64,000 bases of DNA, taken from positions 434,001 through 498,000 of the forward strand of contig JAODUP010000006.1 of assembly GCA_025642065.1 (NCBI GenBank), written 5' to 3'. This stretch comes from Paralvinella palmiformis (Eukaryota; Annelida; Polychaeta; Terebellida; Alvinellidae). Every line of letters begins with the position of its first letter. Position 1 is the stretch's first letter. The notes under the pieces were generated by a model. It made no database searches. It saw only the letters and a program-made list of their open reading frames with translations, and was not told the DNA's origin. The position numbers and the translations under genes were made by a program. Shown here in pieces: positions 33,199 to 45,071 of the stretch.

Positions 33199-36100
33199 TT
33201 ATTGGTGGCTGGAGTTGGCTTGCTCCATTTTCTTTCTAACTCCATTGAGGTTTAATGTTAGTTCAGCGTGTAACATTTTTAGTTTCTCCAACTGGTCATA
33301 CAGGTCTTCAGACTCGTCTTTGCGTTCTTCAAAATCCCTGAGCAGAGATTCATTGCCGAGGAGGCCACAGTTCTGACGAAGCTTTTGGTTATCAATTCTC
33401 AATGCATCCCTTGCCTGCTTCGTCCTGGAGAGAACATCACGTTTCTGAAATGAGATAAATTATTGTAAGCTTCAAATGGAACATAAAAGGCAATGTAAAA
33501 GTGACCATATTTAATATATGACAGTAACAATATCTATATAAAACTGCAACAGTTCTTGGGTGATTTACAATAAAAAAACCTATTTATTCAACAATTAAAA
33601 TAGGTTTTAATTGTTTATAGTTTTTAGGATGTCTCCATTGTCTAAATGGTAGCCACAGATCTATAACATCATGGCATAGTCGGTGTTTCATCTCTCACTC
33701 TGCTCGATAATCTGTACAGGTGGCTTGCTTCATTTAGCTTATTGTGAACAGAAGTCCATCAGTTTGGTTGCATGGTCTATCAATGATCTATTCTGCTCTC
33801 TGATGGGAATGTTCAGGAAGAAGTGATTTCAGCTTCTGCCTTTTGTATGATTAGCTATTGGCTAATATTTATTGCTAAACTCCTTTGCTAAATTCAAGTT
33901 CGAACATACTAGTATAATTTTGCACAAAGTATGATTTGTGAGTAGGCAAATTCCATATCAGATTTCATAATTTACACATAGGAGACATACCTGTGTTGAA
34001 GTTACATTCTAATTAACAGACGCTGAACTTTTCTAATTAAATTACATGCAATAAATATATGTATAATTTCTGATTCTATCAGGGATATTTCTAAGCATAT
34101 TCTGTTGAACTTAGATAAATATTGACCTGTGCACTGTGATTGGAAAACTCCTATAATAATAATAATCTAAATATTTAAATACAGAACATATTATAATGAC
34201 TACTATTCTGATGTTTTTTGTCATGAGTTTATATTTTGCACTGTTCTGTTGAAAGTAAATAAATACAGCTGAAGTGAATGTATAATCCTTCATGAAAGCA
34301 TATTCTCTCTTGTGCAGTTTGTTGTTACGTAGAAAATACAATATTACTGACTTTGGCAGCTGTTTCTTCTACTTCGTGGAGTACTCCTTGTTGAACATGA
34401 TTCTCTGCTTGAACGAACTGTAATTTCTCTTTGAGATGAGTCAATACTTGGACAGTGCTTGTTATCTTCTTCCTAAGCTTCAGTAGTTCCTGTGAAATAT
34501 AAACATAGATTATAGAGTAAGAGATTGCTATATGTGTGTGGAGTGATGGAGCTTCATTATTATATGAGGGGCTTGATGGAACCATGTTTTTTGGTCATTG
34601 AACAATCAGAATACATCTAGTATAATATGAACAGGTGCTCACCAAATAATGTAATGTTGTAATTAATAACGACCCCCCCCCCAATTTTTTTATTATAAAC
34701 ATTGGGTTTTCAAATGTAAAACTCAAAACATCTTTGATGGACATGAATGTCAACAGATGTTTTCCTTAATTAGACATTCTAGACAAGAGACCGACCACAA
34801 AGAAGATTAAATGGTCAGTTAGCTTACAAAATATACAAATAAGTGCTGTAACAACATCCAAACTACTATTACTGTATTAGCAGTGATGATGCGCAGTTAG
34901 AAATTTTGTCTGGTTGCTGGTGTCAAGGCTCCAGTCATCTGGTGACTGCATGGTTCACTCAGCCAGATGACTATATGTCTGAGTAAAGCTATCTGCCTAT
35001 AAGTAATAGTATGCATTGTAAGCTCCCTTGGGAGTTGAGGTGTGTGCTGGATTGAAGCAGGTCTGAGTCGGGGATAATAATATTGTACAGCACCTTAGAA
35101 TGGGGTTACCTGGTTTTGGTGCAATATAAACACAATATTTTTTATCGTGTTATCATTAAAAATAAAACAACAACAAACAATCTTCATGTTCTCTACAATA
35201 CGCTTTTCGACATATGACACAGCCAGATATTATTAGTAGTAATTTAGTAGTAATTTATACAGGAATATGACGCTACAATTTGACTTATCTGATTTTTACA
35301 AATAGAGTGGTTTTGCATATTCCTAGGTCAGCCTGAAAGTCCTGAATGGACTGTGCTCAGAGAGTCAAACTGACCAGTCACTGATTATGGTTTATAAAAC
35401 GTAAAAGTATGTGAGAAAGTACTTGTTAAAACACTACTCTCAAGAAAATGAAAGTGGCTATACTGGTTTAAACACTGAACTCTCAATTAATTGAAATTTT
35501 GATTTATGGATAACAAAAATATTAGTTCAAAGTCTGATCTACCGATCTATTCTCAATCAACTGGCTTATAACAGTGTCTCGCAATAATCCAGTTAATAAG
35601 ACTATCCGAGTACTTGGATGGACTGCAAATGCCAAAATAGCCAGTATTTTAAAGCTACAGCTTTCACATAAGAATCTGATGGTTACGTGTTTGAGTAATG
35701 CTTTGCACTTTTAATGGCAGCATGCATTGTATGTTCCCCAGAGAATTGAGATGTGTGCTGGGTTAGAAACAGGTCTGAGCCGGGGATAATTATACTGCAC
35801 AGCTCCTCGGAACAGGGTTACCAGGTTCTGGCGCTATATAAACATACATTATTATTATTAAAATGAATGTTACAATTAGTGCACCGTTCACTGGTCAGTT
35901 ATTTTTAGATATCTGCTAAAAGTTATTTTCATCTTTATTACTATCATTTAAGCAACTGATGTTAAATGGATATAATTAACATAAATTAAAAAGGACATCA
36001 CACCATATACCTCATTTCTTTCTTCAATCTTCTCATTATACGTTTGATTTTCAATCTTCAATTGTTCAAAGTCAATGAGATGAAGACCTTCTGCTAATTC

Positions 36101-39100
36101 TTCCTTTGATTTTAGTGCTAGTTCTTTTTTCCTCAACTTGTTTCTCAGCTTGATGTTCTCAAGTCGAACGTTAACTACTTCGGCCTCCTTTCGGTTCTCC
36201 ATTGATAAATACTGTTCAAGGTCCTGGAAAAATGAGAGAAAAATTGATTCCTGATGAATAATTCATGGCAACATTTTTTTCTTCTAATCCTTGATAAAAT
36301 CAGCAAGACAGCTGGCACAGTTAAGAGTTTGAGCAGATGATGTTATAGACAGATCTTTTTGTTTGACTTGTATTAGCGCTTGAAAAAGTTAAATGGCTGT
36401 ATATTTCTAATACTATATAAAGTCATCTACATTTTTGTATAACTACATTTCACTTTTTAATATCAGTGACTTGAAGTTTAATATTATGCAGCAATATAAT
36501 GGTTTCCACATGAATAAATTAAAATGAATACTGTCAACAAAACACCACCTGAATCAGAAAAATAATATAATACGTAAATTCACATATGCACTAGAAAAAC
36601 CATATTGGAGCTGAAACTACTCATTCTGTTTGGACTGAGTAAATCTGCTTTTCTACTGTCATCTTAATATAATTATAATGTTAAACTAATTAAACAGATA
36701 CTTTATTTCATATATATATATATAATTTCTTATTCAAATAGTGATTGTCCTGTTACAAATCAGGAAGATTCAATACAACAACACAGTCACTGAAATCTGT
36801 ACCTATATATCCTTATTAAAATATTATAACTTGCACACATACACATAAAAAACACATGCACACAGACCTTAGGAGGTATAGGTCGACCAGATCTACTGTT
36901 TACGGCTCCTAGTCCTACTTGACGTTTAAATTCCAGAAACTTGATCCTCTCTTCATCAACACGTTCTTGTTTCTCCTCACATTTTTCCTTTAGCTCCTCA
37001 ATCTGCTGTTTGTAGAGTTCACGTTCTTCTATATCCTGTCTCCGAAGCTCATCAAGGTTTGCTGTGAATAATAAATAGCTTAATTATAATGGCAATATCA
37101 AAAAGGTACTGAATTTACATTATTATTATTAATGCAAATTTAATCATTTATCCAAACAATTCAACCATACCCATATATTTTAAGTATCGTTGTTCCTGAT
37201 CTGTGACATTTGTTTCCTGTCTGACATCTTCAGATTTCTTTTTCCTGAAGTATTCAGCAAGTTTGTTCTGAAGCTGATAATTCTGTTCTTGAAGTTGTTG
37301 TCTTTCTGATAATGTTTGCTGTAATGACAACATATGTAGCTAGTTATGACTGTATTTGAAAGAATTTGGGTAACTAGCCTGATGTATATCTATCAATTTA
37401 AATCCATTACTTTCACATTACAGTGTGTACTCATTGTTAAATGCTTCAGTGTATATTCCATACAGTTCATGTGTGGCGGACCATATACATTTCATATATT
37501 ATAATTTTTGTAGTAGTAGTAATGCCATCACAATTTAATCACATCAGTCATATGTTAATTGACTCTTTAACTTGATTGTAAACAACAAATAAATCTGGCT
37601 CTTAGTACAGGCTAATCCTATAATAAATATTTTGGGGGTTTATGCAATATTTAACCTAGAAATTAAGCATACTGGTATTTTATGAGGGGGCACTTTCACC
37701 ATAAAAAAACCACTGTATTTCGCCATAATCCACAATTCACAAAATCTAGGTTACAGCAAAATACAAGAATTGTTGTCCCAGTTATCGGACCATATTAAAT
37801 TTGCCGTGGCATGAGGCTGGTCGGATTAACTTATGTTGATTAGATGATTACATTATTATTATTTATAGCCATTCATCCAGAAAAGCCACTCATATCAACT
37901 AGGACAAAAATAAAACTTTCATTTCAGCTTCTTAGTATAAATATTATGTCATGTTTCTCAATTAGTAGAATCCTGTTTTTTAGTTTCAGATTGTAAAATG
38001 CAACTCACGTGATATTTTTCTATAAGTTGTTCACGGTTATATTGTGGCTGTTCCATATACTCCTCTTCTTCATCCTCCTGTCCTTCTGAAAGATTAAAAG
38101 AAAATAAACCAATCAGCCTACAGTCAGAAAGAATTGGACTCGTTCATCAATAAACTCATTAACAGCTACTCAACTGGATATTACTATCAACACTGACCAT
38201 GGCTCTATAAAGGTAAGTTATATAATATTAACAAGCAAAAGTAAATAGTACAACTTTGGTTGTATATAAAATTTGCTTAAGTAATACGTGGGAATAGAAT
38301 GATCTTTCCTTCGTCCATTTAATTCCAGTCTGTACTATGACATTTATCTATTTATTTTATTTAGCAGATATTATGTCTGGTTTGAAAATATTAATGTATA
38401 GTTTTAACATCACCGAGGTCATGACACCATAATGGTCTGCTTTACCACAAGGGCGCTTTATTAAAAAAATTAAAAATATACATTATTATTATTAAAAAAT
38501 ACTATCGAATGAAGCCATCGGTCTAAAGGTCATCTCCTGCTCGAAGACTTCATACTCTCAGATCACCATTCAGCAGCATTGATTATCAGAAAAACAACAT
38601 TTTGACCAGACATCATCATTACACTTCTCTTGGAAGACCTCTATTGACATCAGCAGTAACAATAACATCACAAGAAATCAACGCCAGGTGGCTAAGCCCA
38701 ATAGGTGACAGCCAGGGGTCTGTACCCTAAACATCAAGAAGAAGAAGCTAACATAAACATGATCACAACTGCCATGTTCTGACCTGGGTGTGGTACTCTC
38801 AGGTACTATGATTGTGTAGCCACTTTTAGAATGTTGTTGCATTGCCTCTCAGAGACTGGTAAGATGTTACATATGTCTCACACAGCTTTGGATTCAGTTC
38901 TCCGATTCCAATTTACTGTCTAGAGTTTGATTTCACATTTCAAGATTCTTTGTGTCAGTGCATTATTCCACACACACACACATACACACACACACACACA
39001 AATTTAAGGTGGCCATGGGACTGCGGTCTGGTAAACTTACTTTAATATTGTTAATACCTAGGTTGTTATCTTCTTTAAATAGGTTAAACTCACACAATTT

Positions 39101-40690
39101 ACAAAATTAATAGCACACAATTTGGTCATACCAAAACTCAGTTTCATAAAAATCCACTGATAAATGCTATTATTATATCACTAAGTCCAGTTATGAGATG
39201 CTGATTGTGGAACTGTTCAGTGACAGGTATACTCATAATACAAAACAAACACTGGTACTACATACATCTAGTTTTTACATTTCCCGAAGGAAACGGCATG
39301 ATTAATAAATATAATTCTAAAAAGCCTAATTGTAAAATAATGTTAATAAAATATGTCTTGTAAAGTTTAATTTTCTATTTATCTACAATGTTTCTTCATT
39401 ATTGGTGTGATAATTTTCTCAATTAGAACTAAAATAAGATTATATAATCTCTGAACTAAGATCATTCTTCAGACAAATATATGTTGGCTGTGATAGGAAA
39501 ATATCCATTATAGGATTTACATTTTGATGATTTCGCTATATTTTACTATTCACGCTTCCCATATAATAGAGCGCATATCCTGGATCATCTGAAATCCTTA
39601 CTCAATAAAGTAGGCAGGGAATGGAAACAAGGTCAAAGTTAATAACAGTTACCTAATTCTGGAGTACCAGGTACTGGTGGACTGTGGAACTTTGTACCGT
39701 CGTGTTGTAATGTGGGCGTACCCTCACGTGATAATATCTCACCCACTGCAACTGGGCTGTCTTCTCGGTCCCCTTCAGCAAATGTCTCACTCTGTAAGCG
39801 CAATATTTCAGTCTGTATTAACTTAGATATATTAGGTTATGCCATACAGTAGTATTGAATGAGGGAAAATATTCTGTTGACGGTTTGAAATCCAGGTCTG
39901 AAGGGCTGTGATTGGAGAATATATGTGAATGAAAAATGTGTTAAATGTTAAGCTACTATGTTGCTGAAATGGAGATAAAATAAATTTAATCAAGAAGGTT
40001 TTGATGTAAGATTTCTCTGATGTCTAGCAAGAAAGTGGGAATTAGTCTTTATTTGATATATTAATTTTATTATTGATGATGAACAATCAGAATCAACAGT
40101 GACAAGACAGATGCATGTAGCCTCTGTATATGATGGCATACACCATAAGGACAAGTAATTTTAGTACTACTGATACTATATAGTAATCACCATAAGGACA
40201 AGTAATTTTAGTACTATTGATATTATATAGTAATCACCATAAGGACAAGTAATTTTAGTACTACTGATACTATATTATAGAAATCACCATAAGGAGAAGT
40301 AATCTTAGTACTACTGATACTATATAGTAATCATCAATGCTGTGTGCCAACTTGAAACTATTTCCAAAATTGATTTGAAACTTTTACTTTTGTAATGAAT
40401 AAAACTAAAAATAACCAGTTTACTTTACTGTTTATTAAATAATACAAATAACAATAAAAACCTTAAATGCAAATATTACATAGTCTCCGCCATACAAGAG
40501 CTCTGATGTTGGAATCACTTTTGCATCCTTATTAATTGGGTAGAATATATTTAATTAGCCCTCCATTAGCCTATTAAGCTAGCAAATTTATTGAGAGATA
40601 CTACTATGGAATATATTGAAAATACTGAGTTGGGAGAATGTTTTCAATATAAGCATCATGCTTCTGCCATTATCATTTTGAAAATTGTAT

Positions 40691-40737
<47 letters not shown>

Positions 40738-43651
40738 AAATTGCATAACTGTATGATGTTTAATAAATATATCTAGGACTCTGGCAGTATAGTCAATATT
40801 TGAATCACTTAATCCCACATACTGTCACATAACCAATATATTCAAATTATCCAAGTCTAACTCTACCTACTTACCTGTGGCACAGGTGATGTAGGCTCAG
40901 ACTCTTCTCCTATTCCTGCCATATGTTCTCCTTCAATTACTTCATATTTCTTAGTGGCCTCTTCACCTTCAGCTTCACCTCCTGCAGCACCTTCACCTTC
41001 TACTGCAGCTGAACCTTCTACAGCAGCTGAACCTTCTACAGCAGCTGCACCTTCCTCCCCGCCTTCACCCTCTGCAGCAGGTGCACCTTCTGCACCAGCC
41101 CCACCTTCCACACCACCCTCACCTTCAGGTTTAGGTGTGCCATCGACATCAGGCTTTGGACTGCCTGCACCTTCTTCACCTTCAGGTTTTTCCTCTTCTT
41201 CTACAGGTAAAGCTGCTTCACCCTCACCTGTAGCTTCTATGTAAAGTAAACAATTTAAAGGCTGATTATCCAATTTTTAGAAGTTTTATTTATGAAATTA
41301 GATTGTTTATGGATGGATGGTAAACTGTAATGGTGATTATTAAATATTTTATATCAGTGTATAAGAAATTATTATTATTATTATTACATATAGTATGATG
41401 TATTGCATCTTTATACTAGAATGAAACAAAAGAACATAAAATAATGATATGATGATGTATAAACAAAGATAAATACTATTTTAGTAGATGTTAATATGCA
41501 GTTATATATATACTTGACCAAACATAAACAAGCAATATTAACTACAGTTATAGGTGGCTTTCAACTTTAGCAAAATTATTATCATATTAATGACAGTGGA
41601 TTGAAATAACCTAGCTTTTAGAAGCATCATTAATAATTATTGTTAATGAATTAATGATGTGAATTAATAATAATATATAAAGCTGTTGTAATAAATACAC
41701 AGACATCAAGCTACTTAAACACAAAATGAGACAAACAATACAATTATTTATCACTACCATCATCATCATCTTCATCATCCTTTAGTTATGACAAAATGAT
41801 GATAGAAGCCTATGGTTCATTGACAAATGGCACACTTGGAAGTAATTATAAATGTATGTTTTAAGATCCCATTAGGATATCAGTCTTTAATTGGATAAAT
41901 CAATTTAAAACTCTACCAGAAATAGTTCCCATGTAAATACTGATGTTATTGTGCCACCTTAAAATTTATAGTATAACATGGTATAACTTGTCAGCATGTG
42001 ACCTAATTAAGGGAATCTTCATGAAGCCTGAACATATGGCACAGACATGGTAGGTGTGATAATTTTCTATACAGGCAATTGTGCAGGTAAATGCATGTGC
42101 CACCTTTCCTGGTGCTGTTATAGATGCATCTTACACTTAAAACAGTGACATATGCAGACTGTGTGGATAACAAACAAACAAAAAACATTGGATGCAATAA
42201 ATAAATTGTATATATGCAAAGTTTTCATTATGAGGCATCACCAGGGAAAAACACCAAACAAAACATGTGCTCGCTGCCAGAGGTCATTCAAAAAGGGCAA
42301 CAGAACCACAACAAATATGACTAATATCAAAGGTACATGAAGCAGTTGAGCGGTGAAGTAAACAAAATTAAGCGGAGAATAATTAACAAAAGTAATGACT
42401 ATTTAGTGTAAATATAGAGCTTAGGCAGTAAGCTTCAAAGCATCAGCAGCAATTCACTACACTCCTATGGATAAAAACAATCCAGGTTCACCAGTTTGAT
42501 CAGCAGGTCCCTGATGTTGTTCTTGTTCTTCCTGAGTAGCATTATCTTTGGGAAGCTGTTCGCCAGACGCTTCTTGATCAACAGCTTGTTCATCAGGGGT
42601 ACCTTTATTCCCATCTTGCTCTTCTGAGGCGTGTTTTTCCACATTCTGACCTTCAGAAACCTGTTCATTCACAACCTCTTCTCCAGCTGTCTGTTTATCA
42701 ATGGCTTGATCTTCAATCACCTGTTTATTAACATCTTGTCCCTCAGAAGTTGGCCTATTCACATCATCTTCTGCCTGTTGTGTCTCATTCTGCACTCCGT
42801 CAGGTTTAGGAGTAGCACCTCCTTCCTGACCTTCTTCATTTGAATTATCTTAAAAAGCATGTTTACCAATATGAACGTATCCATTTGAAACACATCAGAC
42901 TTGAATCAATTGGCTCACTCACTCACTCTCACACTCACTCAATCAATCACTGCATTTTTTGTGGCACAGTTGGTAGTACACTCCAGCGTTATCTGTGTCT
43001 ATTAGTTATTTCATCTAGGGAATATGTCGATGGCCAATTATCCCAGGTATGACTAATACCTTGGCTGAAAGAAACACTCACTCACCAAGCCACTGACTTA
43101 ACCAAGTCTGAATGACTCACTGACTCATCACAATATGGATATATTTCACAATGTTATTATACACAATTTTCAGTTCTCTTCACAAAACCTAGTTCTGGAT
43201 CAATCAGCATTATGTATGAATATACCTTTCCCTGCTGTTTCATCACCTGCAGCATCTTCCTTGACTCCTTCTGGTTCCACACCTCCTTCTGCAGGAGGAG
43301 TGCCTTCAGCTTCACCTGTTGCAGGTATATCTTTTCCTTCTTCTGTAACAGAAATACGACATTCAGCATTTCTAAAGTGGCTTGAACAGTAAGTACCTCG
43401 TGTAACCAATGGAATTTCTGTGCATGCATCTCTCTGTGTGTGTGTGTGTGTGTGCATGGACACTTGTTATAGGAAAACTTGATGTCATACCAGTAGCTGG
43501 TTCAGCTGTGGCATCCTGGTTAGTTTCCGGTGTCTGATCAGCAGCACCATCTACTGGTGTTTGAGGTTTGGCAGCCTGCTCATCTTCTTCTGCCTCCTCC
43601 TGGATAACCTCTGGTCTTGCTCCCTAGCAAAAAACTAAATATTATAGTGTG

Positions 43652-43694
<43 letters not shown>

Positions 43695-45040
43695 TAGTAT
43701 ACACACATACCTACATATACATGCATTCACACATACAGCTTATGTCTGCTGTAAGGCTAAGGATGTTCAATCTAGCATTTCATGGAGAGAAGGAGCACTA
43801 CAATATTAAATACTGTTTCTAGAATATTATAGCACAGATCCAGGAGATTAATACAGGATATTGGCATGATACATTTCTTCATCAAATTAACATGTTGTGT
43901 TTTATACATTCTGATAAAGATGACTTGAGATCAAGCACTGTAAATGATTATTCCTGCTGATCTATACATTGGTAAGTAGGTATTTTTCATTTCCAGTTGC
44001 TAAATAATTAAATTATGTTGAAAATAAATGGCATAAACTGATGAAATTAAAATATAGCATTTGCTAACAAGTTATGTTCTAGTTAATTTATTTGTTAAAT
44101 TAATTATCACACTAAAATATTTTTTTTTCTCATTTTCATTTAGAGAATTCCTATAATCATTATATCAATTTTGTATTTTTATCAATTCAGGGCCGAAAAA
44201 TTGGTTGCCGGATGCCCGGGACAAGTATATTTTCATGCTGGGCTAGTGCTGATCGCTGATCACTTGCCCGCTCGGGCAAGTGCCCTTTTGAGATGAAAAC
44301 TCACCAAATATGTGTATGCTAATGCCTGATGAGCAAACCAATTAAAATAATCGTTTTTTTCCTGCTGCGTTCCTATACTTATAATCTGCGATGCAAAACT
44401 GGCTGTGAGTACCAGCTATGCATAAAGCTGAGATTCCACATATGTGGCATGGGTATGCGATATTGTGGTATACATTTGTTTCTCACCTTCTTACCTATTT
44501 TTCTTGGAAAAGCCTGCCCAGATACTCGAATCGGATGGTTGAATCCAGAATGTTACGACCCGGCTCATAAAAATACTCAGTCGCATATGTGGAATCACAC
44601 TCGTATGTTAATGTTTTTCATTTTTGTCGGATTTGCATAATGCATAAACTCAACTGCGTATAAGAAATCTCGGCTTAAGACAACACATCATCTATATAAA
44701 TGGCGTCACTGATTAGGAGCTGTATTTATTGCAGTTTACTGGCTATGCATTCTTGGTAATTTAGAATTTTGTTTATATAGTGAGAATGAAAATGGCTATG
44801 GGTAACTCAGCAAAGCAGCATTGGGCTTCACTGAATAAACATTTCTTATAAAACAATCGATTTTTATTTCAAATACATGTTTATATGTAGGCAGGTGAAA
44901 TATAGCAGATTAAAAATAAATGATAATTTTGGATCAGGTGAAAATTTGTGAAAACATTTGTTGGGCAAGTGCATTTCATATCTACTTAACAGGGGGCAAC
45001 TGAATTGAAAAAATATTTTTCTGGCCCTGCAATTATTTAC

Positions 45041-45071
<31 letters not shown>

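Noticed and set aside
40141..40332. CRISPR-like spaced repeats
   Set aside because: Units are contiguous tandem copies without unique spacers, in a eukaryotic intron.
40954..41244. Ser/Pro/Ala-rich plus-strand frame
   Set aside because: Antisense shadow of CCDC96 exon 5, whose splice sites and phase are consistent.
42457..42491. CCDC96 ending in exon 4 at the stop codon at 42,457
   Set aside because: Phase-consistent downstream exons encode the conserved CCDC96 core, so the main product reads on. A minor truncated isoform remains possible.
44329..44640. 103-codon plus-strand frame inside the hAT-like element
   Set aside because: No similarity to hAT transposase motifs and poor protein-like composition.
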